A DNA stretch of 64,000 nucleotides from contig KV919035.1 of NCBI GenBank assembly GCA_002049455.2, forward strand, positions 43,081 through 107,080. Reading direction: 5' to 3'. The position numbers were made by a program, and so were the translations under genes. This stretch comes from Porphyra umbilicalis (Eukaryota; Rhodophyta; Bangiophyceae; Bangiales; Bangiaceae). The notes under the pieces are model-generated. The model was not told the origin of the DNA, did not search any database, and saw nothing but the letters and a program-made list of their open reading frames with translations. Below, one piece after another: positions 45,785 through 56,866 of this stretch. The first letter of the stretch is position 1. Each line of letters begins with the position of its first letter.

Positions 45785-48050
45785 ACCAGGCGGTGGCGGC
45801 GGCATGCAGGCGCGGAGGCGGCAGGGGGCGGCGGCGATGGCGGCTGGGGGTGGCTGCGGTGGCAGAAAAGGGCGGCGGTGGCAGCAGGCGGCGACGGCGG
45901 CCACGGCGAGCGGCGGCGGTGGCATCCAAGGGCGGCCGTGGTAGGGGGCGGCGGCGGCGGCCGCCGGGAGCGGCGGCAACAGCGGCCAGGGGTGCCGGCG
46001 GCGGCGGCCGGTACCAGCGATGGCAGCGTGCGGTGGCAGTGGCGGCAGCGGCTGGGGACACCGGCGGCATCGAGCGCCAGCGGCGGCATGCAAGGGCGGT
46101 GGCGACAGGGGGCGGCGGCGGCCGCCGCCGCGGCCGGCTGCTGGGGACGGTACAGCAACCGCCACTGGCGGCGGCGGCGGCCGCTGGGAGCGGCGGCGGC
46201 ATTCGCCGGGGGCGGCGGCGGCGGCGGGTGGTGGCGGCGACGGTAGGGGGCGGCGGCTGTCGCGGCAGAAGCCGGGGGCGGCTGCGCCAGCGGCCGGGGG
46301 TGGCGGCGGCGGCGGCCGGGGTGGGTGGCGGCAGCGGCCGAGGGTGGCGGCGGCAGCGGCCGGGGGCGGCAGTAGCCGCCGGGAGCGGCGGCAGCGGCTG
46401 GGGGCGGCGGCGGCAGCCGCCGGGGGCGGTGGCGACAGCCGCCTGGGGCGGCGGCGGCAGCGGCTGGGGGCGGCGGTGGCAGCGGCTGGGGGCGGCGGTG
46501 GCAGCGGCCGGGGGCGGACGCGGCGGCGGCCTTGGCGGTGAAAGCAGGGGGCGGCGGCATTGGCGGCAGCGGCTGGGGGCTGCGGCGGCCGGGAGAGACG
46601 GCGGCGGCATGCAGGAGCGGCGGCGGCCTGGGGCAGCGGCGGTGGCTGATTGGGGAAGCGGCGGCGGCATTCAAGGGCGGCGGCTGCAGAGGGCGGCGTC
46701 GGCCGCCCCCGAGGACGGCGGTGGCAACAGCTCGGGGCAGCTAAGGGAGCGGCCGGCAACGACAGCGGCGGCGGCCGGGAGCGGCGGCGGCGGCGGCCAG
46801 GGGCGGCGGCGGCGGCGGCCGATGGCGGCGATGGCAGAGGGTAGCCGCGGTGGAGGCAGCGGCCGGGGTGGTAGCAGCGGCCGGGGGCTGCGGTTGCAGC
46901 CGCTGGGGGCGGCGGCAGAAGCCGCCGGGGGAGGGGGCGACGGTAGTCCTGGGCAGCAGCCGTAGCGGCCGGGGGCGGCGGTGGCGGATGGGGGCGGCAG
47001 CGGCGGGCAGGAACGGCGGCAGCAAATGGCAGCGGCGGCGGCGGCATGCAGGGACGACGGCGGCAGGGGCCGGCGGTGGCGGCCACGGCGGCTGGCGGTG
47101 GCGGCAGCCGGGGACGGCGACGGTGGCGGTCGGGGGCAGCGGCGGCTGCGGCCGGGGGTGGCTGCGGAGACAGCTGGGAGCGGCGGCGGCGGCGACCGCG
47201 GCGGGGGCGGCGGTAGGCAGGGGCGGTGGCGGCAGCGGGCGGTGCCGACGGCGGCGGTGACTCGGGGTGGCGGCGGCGGCGGCAGGGGGTGGCAGCGGCA
47301 CCAGGCAGTGGCGGCCGCGGCCAGGGGTAGCAGCGGCGGCGGTGGCAGCCCGGGGTGACGGCGGCGACGACTAGGGGTGGCGGCGGCGGCGGCCGGGGGC
47401 GGCGGCGGCACCAGGCAGGGGCGGCGGCGGCCAGGGGCAGCGGCGGCGGCGGTGGCAGCCCGGGGTGACGGCGGCGGTGACTAGGGGTGGCGGCGGCGGC
47501 GGCCGGGGGCGGCGGCGGCGGCAGCCCGGGGCGGTGGCGACGCCAGACAGTGGCGGCGGCGGCTGGAGGCAGCCGGGGCAGCGGGTGTAGCCCGGGGTGG
47601 CGGCGGCGGTGGCCGGGGGCGGTGGTGGCGGCGGTGATAGCCGGGGAGGGCGGCGGCAGCAGACAGGGGCGGCAGTGGTAGACAGGGGCGGCGGCGGCGG
47701 CCGCCAGGCATGGCGTCGGCCTGGGGCGGCAGCCCGCGGCGGCAGCAGCTGGGGGCGGTGGCGGCCAGGGGCGGTGACGAGGGCAGCCAGAGGGGATGGC
47801 GGCGGCACCCGGCGTTGCCGAGAGCCGGGGGCGAGGGTAGCTGGGGGGGCGGCGGTGGCTGTGGGGGGGCGGTGGTGACAGCCGGGGGCGGCGGCGGCGG
47901 CAGCCTGGAGCGGCCGCGCCGCGGGGGCGGCGGCAGCCAGAGGAACTGGAAGCGGGGGACGAAGGCAGCGGGGTACGGCGACAACCGCTGTGAGGGGGGC
48001 AGCGAGGTGCAGCGGCAGCCGCTGCGGGGGCAGCGGTAGCCATGCACGAG
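45785..48050. repeat. (GGC)-rich minisatellite, about 2.3 kb
   Basis: The plus strand is almost entirely made of GGCGGC, GGGGGCGGC and GGCAGCGGC words arranged in variable units of about 30 bp. The minus strand stays open for 814 codons (45662-48106), and other frames stay open for hundreds of codons too, all Pro/Ala/Arg-rich. Open frames in several phases at once are what a stop-poor GC triplet repeat gives by chance, so I list it as a repeat. A Pro-rich wall-type protein on the minus strand cannot be excluded; its ends (GDCFFFRGQKRY...) are non-repetitive. Confidence 0.85.
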
Positions 48051-48279
48051 CCGCGGGTAGCTTTCGTACAGCGGGCATTATGCCCAGCTGGTGGGACATG
48101 TGACATGGAAATGTGGTTCCAGCACTGTGAATGTCATTCCCCATTGTTGGACTTTCCATCCGACCTTGCATTTGAATCCCGACCACATTCCATCCGGGGC
48201 GGGCCGACCGCTGCTGTAAGGGACCCCCTCCTGTCGAGCGTTCTGAGGCGACTTGATTGTGATTTGGTTTGAACTACAG

Positions 48280-48985
48280 TTCCCTGGCCTTTCGGACAGG
48301 GTGCTCTCAAAGTGTAGTGATGCACACATATACTTAGATCACGGGACTTGCTCTCCGTTTCAGAGGTGGCAGTCTGCATTCGTGTCCTCAGGGATCTGAG
48401 AGCGTGTCAGCGTTGGAAGGGTCGCGATGACGCTAAAAGCGAATAGAGTTAAGTGGCTGAGAAGGACTGTCCTGCCACAGGGGTCACAGGGCGCCTGCCC
48501 CCCTGCCCCCCCCCACCGCCGCGAGTTGCGCGCGGCGACCGCGCGCGGCGACTTCTGGGGTTCGACCCGCCCACGATGACCCGCGGGTGATCGTGCCTGC
48601 GAGCCAGCTTCTGTAGCGGCGGCTCGTAGGCATTTTCTGACGCCATCGAGCGGCACGGTTGGAGGCGCCCCGTCGCGCAGCGGTCGGTCCCACCCGCCCG
48701 CCCGTGCGCCGTGTCGGCCGCCCCGCCCGCCATGCGCAGGTGCGCTGCGCGGCGAAGTGACGGCCCCTCTGGTGGGCGTCGCGCGACGCCGGCGGGCCGC
48801 CGCCGCTGACGTGGCGGCGGCGGCGCCCCTTTCCCCGCCCCGCGCGCCCCCCGCCACGGCAACGTGGCTGTACGTGCCCCAGTACGCGCTCGCGGCCGTG
48901 GGGCGGGCCGGCGCGCCCCGTGTCGATGCGTCGCCGAGCGCGCCACCGCCCTGAAGGCCAGGGTATTGCACGCACGTGCCTGGAA
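48280..48985. repeat. Duplicated block D, copy 1
   Basis: About 705 bp that recurs in the same orientation at 50011-50712. Both begin TTCCCTGGCCTTT and end GCACG.ACGTGCCTGGAAT. A subterminal inverted match (CCCTGGCCTT near both ends) suggests a transposable element. A third end fragment (GCCACCGCCAGGGTATTGCA...) is at 49874-49910. GC-rich open frames within it show no motif. Confidence 0.8.
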
Positions 48986-49367
48986 TAGGGTTGCTCAGAA
49001 CGCCCGGGGCGTCGTGAAGGGCGTCGTTAAGGGCGTCACTAGGGCGTCATTTGGGCGTCGTGCGCCCCTAACGGCCCAACTCAAAAGGGCGTCAGCAAGG
49101 CGTCGCGAAGAGAAAGTGTTCATGGGGGTCTACATAGTTCAGCAGGTGGCGGCTGTGCACCTTGGTTGGGGATAGGCACCCAGTCTTGACGCAAAAATGA
49201 CTTGTGAAGGCAAAGTATGGGTGCCACTTGGACCATATTGCGAATATTGAGGGTGCTACTTGGGGCGTCGTCAGGGCGTTTTGGCTGCCTAATGGGGCGT
49301 CAGTAAGGCGTCTTATCCGTCGCGCGCCCCTGACGCCCCCGAAAAAGGGGCGTCGTGTGCAACCCTA
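48986..49367. mobile_element. Candidate 382-bp TIR element with GGGCGTC repeats
   Basis: Ends are TAGGGTTGC at 48986-48994 and GCAACCCTA at 49359-49367, with weaker inverted similarity continuing inward (CA..ACGCCC). Just inside both ends GGGCGTC and GGCGTC words recur at 12-13 bp spacing, in total over a dozen times. It begins exactly where repeat block D ends. No coding capacity. Confidence 0.6.
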
Positions 49368-49452
49368 AACTACAGTGCTCTGAGGCGTTGCAAACGGCCC
49401 ACACGACGATTTTTCCTTACACAATCGACGAGGTGCCCTTCTGGATGAGATA

Positions 49453-49857
49453 CTATGGCTGATCCCCGAACTTTGTCCTGGGGGACAGAAACAGAGATTG
49501 ACTCTGAATAAGAGCACTCTATTGGTTTAAAACGACAGTAAAAAGGCATCGAAGCCAATAGAAAGCCCGCATTCTGTGCCAGGACCTTGCATCGAGCAGA
49601 CCTCACTGTTTGCTGCTGCTTGATCCGCTTTTCTTGGCACGGAGCAAGCTGCCCACTCGAGATCTGAAAAATTTCTACTGTCTTCTCGCCAGACGTGCAG
49701 AAAAGAAGAGGAGCTGATGTTGATTTCCAGGCTGCATGGGCACATGTAAGCAATCAGGAGCACCAAGTCAGTCCCAGGGGCGCATCTGATTGGTGGAGAG
49801 AGTCGGTCCACAAGTCAGTCTCTGTCCACCAGGACAAAATTCGGGGATCTGCAATAC
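49453..49857. mobile_element. 405-bp TIR element, copy B
   Basis: The terminal repeats share GCTGATCCCCGAA.TTTGTCC; the left outermost bases are mutated. ATG follows the right end and also lies just before GCTGATCC on the left, consistent with a 3-bp duplication. It is roughly 90% identical in inverted orientation to the copy at 50889-51293. No transposase. Confidence 0.85.
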
Positions 49858-50010
49858 ATGGCTTCGCCGAGCGCGCCACCGCCAGGGTATTGCACGCACG
49901 GGCCTGGAATCCTGAGATAATTGGGCCGCTAGCTTGGGCCTGAAGAGGGCATGGAGAGGGTTCTGGGCCACGCCAATGATTTATCATAAGATCCATAAAT
50001 TTCTTCAGAG

Positions 50011-50712
50011 TTCCCTGGCCTTTAGGACAGGGTGCTCTCAAAGTGTAGTGATGCACATATATACTTAGATCACGGGACTTGCTCTCCGTTTCAGAGGTGG
50101 CAGTCTGCATTCGTGTCCTCAGGGATCTGAGGGCGTGTCAGCGTTGGAAGGGTCGCGATGACGCTAAAAGCGAATAGAGTTACGTGGCTGAGAAGGACTG
50201 TCCTGCCACAAGGGTCACAGGGCCCAGACGGCGCCTGTCCCCCTGCCCCCCCCCCCCGCCCCGAGTTGCGCGCGGCGACCGCGTGCAGCGACTTCCGGGT
50301 TCGACGCGCCCGCGAAGACCCGCGGGTGATCGTGCCTGCGCGCCAGCTTCTCTTGCGGCGGCACGTCGCCGGTTTCTAACGCCATCTTGCGGCACGGTTA
50401 GAGGCGCCCCGTCGCGCGGTGGTCGATCCCATCCGCCCGCCCGTGCGCCTTGTCGGCCGCGCGCAGCTGCGCTGCGCGGCGGGGTGACGGCCCCGTCCGT
50501 AGGCGTTGCAGCACGCCGGCGGGCCGCCGCCGCCGCGGCGGCGGCGGCGGCACCCGTTTCCCCGCCCCACGCCCCCCCGCCACGGCAACGTGGCTGCACG
50601 TGCCCCCGTGTGTGCTCGCGGCCATGGAGCCGGCCGGCTTACCCGGTATCTATGCGTCGCCGAGCGCGCCACCGCCCTGAAGGCCAGGGTATTGCACGTA
50701 CGTGCCTGGAAT
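50011..50712. repeat. Duplicated block D, copy 2
   Basis: Direct repeat of 48280-48985 with substitutions and small indels, for example an insertion of CCCAGACGG near 50223. Its middle contains the same CGCGAGTTGCG-like and poly-(CCG) segments. Followed directly by unrelated DNA. Confidence 0.8.
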
Positions 50713-50888
50713 TTCTTGAGATCCTGATGTGCGTTTTCAGTGCACAGAGCTGCATGGGGAGACTTTGTAAGGAACCCAGATTGTTTGTAGCCTTTCCATT
50801 GGTCCACGTACGCTGTTGAATTATTGCAACCAATCTGCAAGCGCTATTTTTGGAGGTCAGCAATACTGTATTAAAAGTACGCTATACT

Positions 50889-51293
50889 GTATTGCTGATC
50901 TCCGAATTTTGTCCTGGTGGACAGAGACTGACTTGCGGACCGACTCTCTCCACCAATCAGATGCGCCCCTGGGACTGACTTGGTGCTCCTGATTGCTTAC
51001 ATGTGCCCATGCAGCCTGGAAATCAACATCAGCTCCTCTTCTTTTCTGCACGTCTGGCGAGAAGACAGTAGAAATTTTTCAGATCTCGCGTGGGCAGCTT
51101 GCTCCGTGCCAAGAAATGCGGATCAAGGGGCAACAAACAGTGAGTTCTGCTGGATGCAAGGTCCTGGCATCGAATGCGGGCTTTCTATTGGCTTCGATGC
51201 CTTCTTACTGTCGTTTTCGACCAATAGAATGCTATTATTAACAGTCAGTCTCTGTCTCTGTCCCCCAGGACAAAATTCGGGGATCAGCAATAC
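50889..51293. mobile_element. 405-bp TIR element, copy C
   Basis: Ends GTATTGCTGATC... and ...GATCAGCAATAC are inverted repeats and are flanked by ACT on both sides (50886-50888 and 51294-51296), a 3-bp target duplication. It lies in opposite orientation to copy B. The internal sequence is AT-richer and non-coding. Confidence 0.88.
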
Positions 51294-51334
51294 ACTGGCA
51301 GGCAGCCGGCTTGCGCAGAAATCGGCGTGGGGGC

Positions 51335-51720
51335 CTGGACGCCTTCTTGACAGCACCGCTCTGAAATTCGTCTGGAACCGGGGGTCTGGCCGAAGCTGAC
51401 GCCCCCGCGCGTGGGCAAAAAGGGTGAGCGCGCGCGGGGGGTGAGCCGCGGCTCGCGCCGGCGTGGCCGCGTGCGTGGCTGCACGGCGTGTCGGCGGCGG
51501 TCGCATCGCGTGGTCGACTGCCACTGCTCTGCGGTTGCACGGCGCTGTGCGCGGCCGCAGGGTGCGCCCAGTGGTGGACTTGGGAAGGGGGGGGGGGGGC
51601 ACTTTTCCTCACCGCGACGCTGGCGGGCGCGGGGAGGGGGAACGCTGACGGCGCCCCTGCGCGCCGCCGTGTCGCCTGGCCGAGACGTACCACGCGCTGG
51701 TGGCGGCTACGTCGACGGCC
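51335..51720. repeat. Dispersed repeat, copy 2 (partner at 18511)
   Basis: Begins CTGGACGCCTTCTTGACAGC like 18511-18925 and keeps similarity to about 51720. It directly follows TIR element copy C. Confidence 0.75.
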
Positions 51721-52663
51721 CGCGGCGGGCGTCCACAGGCCGACGGTTTCTGGGGTCGGTGCGCCCCGGCCGCGCCGCGCCCGCCCGCGGTGCGCGACAG
51801 TGCCACACCCCAACTGGTTGCGGCCGGCGACGCGACGTACGTACGGTACGTCGGCGCGAGGCTGCGGATCCCCCGCCGCGGTGGGTCCTTCCGGGCCAGG
51901 CGGCCCAGCGGCTCTGGCGCCTGGGAGTGGCTTGGTGTTTGTTTCCAGGTCGAGTGTGCGTGGGGTCCCCCACCCTCCTTCTCTTTGAATTCGGGGCACC
52001 GGTGTGTACTGTACCCTCCTGCCTGCGCCCTTCCACCCCGAGCGTGCCGTGGCGCCACGCTCCAGACCACCGGCCGGCGACCTGGGCTGTTGACGGCGGC
52101 GGGTGCGGCCCATCCCCCCCCCCACTTCCCCCCTGGCACACCCCTGTTGGCCGCGAGGTTTGAACCGCTTCCCGCGGGTGCGTGCGCTGCTCCTGGCGGG
52201 TGCTGACGCCACGCCTCGCCCTACTCGGACGACGCGCACGCGCCTCGTGGTCGTCAGGGGTGCGCCAGCGACCAGCTCAAGGGGGGACTGACGCACACAC
52301 CGGCGGGCCAGGCGCGGTAGCGTGCCGTTTTTTTGGCACTGCTCGGCGGCGGTTCCCACGCGTCGCTGGCTGCGGGGCGCCCGCAGCTGACGTCAGAGGG
52401 CACGTACCCGAGCGACGGGCTGGCAGCGGTATTTTTTTGGGGTGCGACGCGTGGGCTGCCGACAGGCGGTACCTACTGGTGCGCCGCACGACCCGTGCGC
52501 GAGTGTGGTTGTTTTGGTAGCCGGCGCCGTGCGCGCGCGTCGCCGCGCTTGTCCATTGCATTGGCGACCGCGCCGCTCACGAGCCTTGCCCGCACCTCCC
52601 TCCCACCTCCTTCCCCCCCTCTGTGCCGTGCATTCGTTCCTTCCTCCCGCCTCTGGGCCCGTT
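51721..52663. other. 5' flank of the kinesin gene
   Basis: GC-rich DNA upstream of the kinesin start. No TATA box is obvious and no conserved open frame is seen. Pyrimidine-rich CCTCCCTCCCACCTCCTTCC-like tracts at about 52590-52650 lie just before the start codon and are probably leader sequence. Confidence 0.4.
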
Positions 52664-54805
52664 ATGGTTTCCCTGACGGCCATCAATGGAGGGGCGGTGG
52701 AGCCACCGCTGGACGACGGCTCCCCCGGCGGCGTGTCGGCCTCGTCGGTTGACGATGCGCTTGTCGACGAAGCGTTGGACGATGCGGACCTGCACCTCGG
52801 GGGCACCAAGTCCTCGACGGCCGGCGGGTCGGGCTCCTCGTCGGCGGCCGCCGCTGCGGCGGCCGCCGCGGCGGTCGCTGGCGCCACCGCCGCGGCTGCC
52901 CCTCCCGGGGGTGTCCTCCGCCGGGAGGTGACCCTGCACGTGCTCGAGACGGTCAACTCGCGGGTGGAAAACATCGGCTCCATCATCCTCCTGCTCCGCA
53001 AACAGCTGTCGCGCCTCAAGGACGCCCTCGAGCGGGAGACGCTCTCGCGCGTCGCGTCCGACGCCCTCGTCGAGCGGCACTCGGATAAGATTGCGTCGCT
53101 GCGGCGGCAGCGGCGGGGCCTCCGCCAAAAGGTGGTGGAGGAAGCGTCCCGCGCCGACTCCCTCGCGGACCGCGTCAGCAGCGTGCTAGCGGAGCGGGAC
53201 CGGCTCATTGGGGAAGTCCGCACCGCGCAGGCGGCGCATGCCGCTTCGGCGGCGGCGGCGGCCGAGGCGGCTGCCACCTCCTCCGTGTCGGCGGCCAGCG
53301 CCGCGGAGGAGGCGCGCGCGGAGGAGCTGGTGCGGGAGCTCGAGTCGACCAAGGCCGCCCGCGACGGGGAGGTGGCGGCGCTGCTGCGCGAAATGGCGTC
53401 CGTCAAGGGGGAGATGGCGACGGAAAGCTCGCGCGCGCTCGCCGCCGCCACCGAGCAGGTGCGCGCGGTGACGGCGCAGCGCGACAGCGCGGTGGCCGAG
53501 GCGGAAGCCGCCACCGCGCGGGTGTCGGAGCTAGAGTCGGGCAACAACCGGCAGGTGTTGGCGGTGGCCGACCTCGAGCGGAAGGTGCGGACGCTGCAAG
53601 ATCAGCTCGGCTCCAACAACCACGAGATGACCTCCCTGCGGCGGCAGTCCCTGGACGATGAGGTCGAGCGGCGGCGGTTGCACAACCAGGTGCAGGAACT
53701 CAAGGGCAACATCCGCGTCTACTGCCGCGTGCGGCCGCTGCTGCTCAAGGGGGCGGGCGTCGGCGACGCGGCGGGCGGGGCGGGCGCAACGTCCGCGTCG
53801 GGCGTCTTCAAATACCACTCGCGGGGGCGGGGCATTGACGCGGTCAAGCCCGGCGACGGGCCGGCCACGTCGGCGACGGGGGGCCTCCCCCCCGTCGGCA
53901 AGTGGTCCTTTGCCTTTGACCGCGTCTTTGACGGCTCCGCCTCGCAGGGCGACGTCTTTGCAGAAGTGTCAGAGATGGTGCAGTCGGCACTCGACGGCTT
54001 CCGCGTGTGCATCTTTGCGTATGGGCAGTCGGGCAGTGGCAAGACACACACGATGCTGTCGTCGGCCAATGGGGACGAGCTCGGCGTCATCCCGCGTGCC
54101 GTCTCGCAAATCTTTGACCACACGGAGCGGATGGCGGCGGACGGGTGGAAGTTTGAGCTCAAGGCGAGCTTCATGGAGGTGTACAATGAGCAGGTGCGGG
54201 ACCTCCTCGGCGCTGCCGACGAGGACCCCAACGTCAAGTACGACGTCAAGTTTGACGCCGCGACCAAGCTGTGCTGGGTCACCAACTTGACGACCGCCAC
54301 CGTCAACAGCAGGGAGGAGGTGGACAACGTCATCCAAACATCCCTAAACAACCGGTCGACGGCGAGCACGCGCTCCAACGAGCGCTCCTCCCGCTCCCAC
54401 TGCGTCTTCCGGCTGCACATTGCGGGCGCCAACAACCACGGCGGGAACGTGTCGGGGTTGCTCAACCTCATCGACTTGGCCGGCAGCGAGCGCGTCAAGG
54501 TCAGCGGCGCGGCGGGCGCGCGCATGCGGGAAGCGCAGGCGATCAACAAGTCGCTGAGCGCCCTCGGCGACGTGATTGCGGCGCTGGCCAACAAGGACAA
54601 GCACATCCCGTTCCGGAATAGCAAGCTGACCTACTTCCTCCAAGACAGCCTCGGCGGCGACTCCAAGACGCTCATGTTTGTCAACCTCAGCCCGTCGTCG
54701 GCGCACTTTAGCGAGAGCCTCTGCTCCCTGCGCTTTGCCCAAAAGGTCAACGCGTGTGAGATTGGGCGGGCAGGGAAGAGCGGGCGGGTGAGCTTGGGCG
54801 GATGA
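52664..54805 (+). CDS. Kinesin-14 family motor protein (C-terminal motor)
   Basis: A minus-end-directed microtubule motor, expected to act in spindle assembly or cytoplasmic transport. The intronless frame gives 713 residues from ATG 52664; the open frame extends upstream, but this ATG begins the first plausible protein sequence. Order: Ala/Gly/Ser-rich head (1-85), long coiled coil (about 85-343) with heptad-like Leu/Glu/Arg/Ala content, the kinesin-14 neck and motor entry ELKGNIRVYCRVRPLL (about 345), P-loop GQSGSGKT (about 453-460), switch I NERSSRSH (about 571), switch II DLAGSE (about 604), then KSLSALGDVI and the C-terminal end soon after the motor. A C-terminal motor with this neck defines kinesin-14. 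It has no unusual residues and converges with the METTL16 gene, with 3' ends about 150 bp apart. Confidence 0.95.
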   Translation: MVSLTAINGGAVEPPLDDGSPGGVSASSVDDALVDEALDDADLHLGGTKSSTAGGSGSSSAAAAAAAAAAVAGATAAAAPPGGVLRREVTLHVLETVNSRVENIGSIILLLRKQLSRLKDALERETLSRVASDALVERHSDKIASLRRQRRGLRQKVVEEASRADSLADRVSSVLAERDRLIGEVRTAQAAHAASAAAAAEAAATSSVSAASAAEEARAEELVRELESTKAARDGEVAALLREMASVKGEMATESSRALAAATEQVRAVTAQRDSAVAEAEAATARVSELESGNNRQVLAVADLERKVRTLQDQLGSNNHEMTSLRRQSLDDEVERRRLHNQVQELKGNIRVYCRVRPLLLKGAGVGDAAGGAGATSASGVFKYHSRGRGIDAVKPGDGPATSATGGLPPVGKWSFAFDRVFDGSASQGDVFAEVSEMVQSALDGFRVCIFAYGQSGSGKTHTMLSSANGDELGVIPRAVSQIFDHTERMAADGWKFELKASFMEVYNEQVRDLLGAADEDPNVKYDVKFDAATKLCWVTNLTTATVNSREEVDNVIQTSLNNRSTASTRSNERSSRSHCVFRLHIAGANNHGGNVSGLLNLIDLAGSERVKVSGAAGARMREAQAINKSLSALGDVIAALANKDKHIPFRNSKLTYFLQDSLGGDSKTLMFVNLSPSSAHFSESLCSLRFAQKVNACEIGRAGKSGRVSLGG

Positions 54806-54957
54806 GGGGGAGCGGAGGGGGGGGAGGGTGTCGCCTTGGTGTCTGCGTTTCCTTTTTCCCTCTTCTTTTTGGCGTCCAGCTGTACCAGTGCCTGTGCGTC
54901 GTGTGTAGTGCGCGTATTCTTTTTCGATCACTGTTTAAATCGTTTCTCTTTCCCAGC

Positions 54958-56332
54958 TCAGCCTCGTTCAACCGTCGCCTCCTCGAGACGCCCTTTCCCA
55001 GTCCCTTGTGTGCTGGCCGCCTCGCCTGGGACGTTGATGCCGACCACGCAGCCCCCCCCCGTCTCGTTGTGTGGCTCGTCTCCCCCCTCAGCCCCGTCCC
55101 CTTGTGCACTCTCAGACGGCCCTGCTGCCCCGCCGGTGCGTGCTGTCTGGCCGCCCAGCTCAGACGCCGTTGGCACCGCGGCGCTTGCCCCCCCCCGTGC
55201 CCCCCCGCACCACCCCCAACGTCCACCCCCCCCCCCCCGTCGCACGCGTCCCCCACCGCCAGCAAGTCGGTCAGCTCCGCGACGAGCGTCGCCGCCGCTG
55301 CCGCCAGCGGGCGCCCCCCCCCCCGCAGCCGCTTGACGACGAGCGTCACCGCGCCGGTTGCGGCCACGCCACCCCCATCAAAGGCCACCACCTCCACGTC
55401 GGCCGCCGCCGCCGCACCGGGCGGTTGCTTCCACTGCCGCCGCCCAGTGGCGGCCCCTGGCGTGGCGGCCCCGCCGCCGCCGTCGCCGTCGCCGTCGCCA
55501 TCGTCGCCGCCGCCGCTGCCGCCGCCACCCGCCACCGCCCAGCCGGCACCCCGCAGCACCGCCGCCGCCGCGTCGGCAATGTCAACCGCGGCCACCCCCC
55601 CGCACGTGGCGCCGACATCCACCACCAGCGTCACGCGGGTGGCGGCGCCCCCTCCCCCCCCCCCCCCTCCCCCCCCCCCCCCCCGTCACACGCACGAGCG
55701 GCGCCCACGGGACGGCCCGGTAGCTCCACCCCACCGCCCACCGGCCCGTGCGGCCATACAAAAACGCCGCCGTGGCGACGCGCGGCAGCCGCCGACCGCG
55801 CAGCGCGGCCGCCACCCGCACCGCCGTCGCCTTTTTCCCCGTGAGGCTCGTGAACCAGCCGACGCGGTGGGCGGCCGGTGCGCTCGCGTCGACGAGCGCC
55901 GACACAAAGGCCGCCTCGCCGCCGGGGGTGGCCACCTGGGGGGCGGACCCCGTCGGCGCCCGGTGGGGGTGGGGGTGGGGGCGGGGGCCCCGCCCGCCGT
56001 CGGCGGGCAGCGCCTCGGCGGCGTCGTAAAACGGCGGGTTGCACACGGTCACGGCCGCCGTCTCGCCGGGCGCGAGGCCCCAGGTGGGGGGGGGGCGCCG
56101 TCGGGCGCCGCGACGCCACGCAGGTGGATGCGCCCGCCGAGGGCGTTGGCCGCCACGTTGGCGGCGGCGGCGGCCAAGGCGTCGGCGTCGGCGTCGACGC
56201 CGAGCGCGGGGCGCGCGGCGGGGAAGAGGCGCGACGCGAGGAGGGGGTAGATGACGGACGCGCCCGTGCCAATGTCGACGAGGGACCACGTGGGGGATGG
56301 CGGGGCGGCGGCGGCGACGCTGTCGCCGCTGC

Positions 56333-56371
<39 letters not shown>

Positions 56372-56866
56372 CCCCGCCCTGCGCCGCTGCGGGCGGCGCC
56401 ACGGGCGCCGCGTCGCCCAACCCGACCGCCCACAGCAGGTAGTCGGCGCGCGACGGCAGCACCGGCACGAGGGTGTCTTGGGGGATGGACCAGGTCAACC
56501 CCCACACCGCCCCCATCTGCGCCGTCGTCAGCGCCGCAATCGCGCCCGGGCGGGTCAAGTCGAGGCGCGCCCGCCGGGGGGTGGCGGCAGCAGTGGCGGC
56601 GGCGGGCGCGCCGCCGCCGCCGCCGCCGCCGCCCCCGCCGCCCGCCGCGTCGCCGACGAGGTAGGGGCGGAGGGTGGGGTGGGCGGGCAGGAGGGCGCCC
56701 ACGTCGAGCGGCGCGCCCGTGTGGGGGTTGGCGGGGTGGTACGCCGCCGACGACGCGTGCGCGAGGCGCCGCCGCCGTCGCCGTCGGGGTGGCGCGGGCG
56801 GCCGCTCCCGGTGGATGGGGGGGGGGGGGGGAGGGGCGGCGGCCGCCGGCCTGGCGGGGGGGGCAT
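54958..56866 (-). CDS. METTL16-family RNA N6-adenosine methyltransferase (frame broken at homopolymers)
   Basis: METTL16 methylates adenosine in U6 snRNA and certain mRNA hairpins using S-adenosylmethionine. Minus-strand matches in order: N-terminal AYHPANPH, a DLTRPGAIAALTTAQ segment, DTLVPVLPSRADYLLWA (RLIP-type motif), DIGTGASVIYPLL (SAM-binding motif I, about 56280-56245), CNPPFYD (catalytic NPPF, 56029-56040), GWFTSLTGKK and GRTGRWAVGWSY. The first methionine in reach is at 56866, followed by a Pro/Arg-rich lead. A C-terminal domain with VEVVAFDGGGVAATGAVTLVVK follows. Reading through needs length changes at G/C runs 56818-56831, 56086-56095, 55651-55684 and probably 55226-55241. The 3' end is uncertain: TGA near 54958 fits best, and another frame ends at 54747, overlapping the kinesin. 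No introns are needed. Confidence 0.82.

Noticed and set aside
45662..48106. 814-codon Pro-rich protein as a gene
   Set aside because: Several other frames on both strands are also open for hundreds of codons in the same repeat, so length is not evidence of coding. Kept only as a possibility.
48560..48600. tRNA-like GGTTCGACCC word
   Set aside because: No acceptor stem or anticodon arm pairs around it, and the same word sits inside repeat block D.
52442..52663. Upstream extension of the kinesin frame to an earlier ATG
   Set aside because: The extra 74 codons are Arg/Ala/Pro-rich GC-driven sequence, whereas the ATG at 52664 begins ordinary protein sequence.
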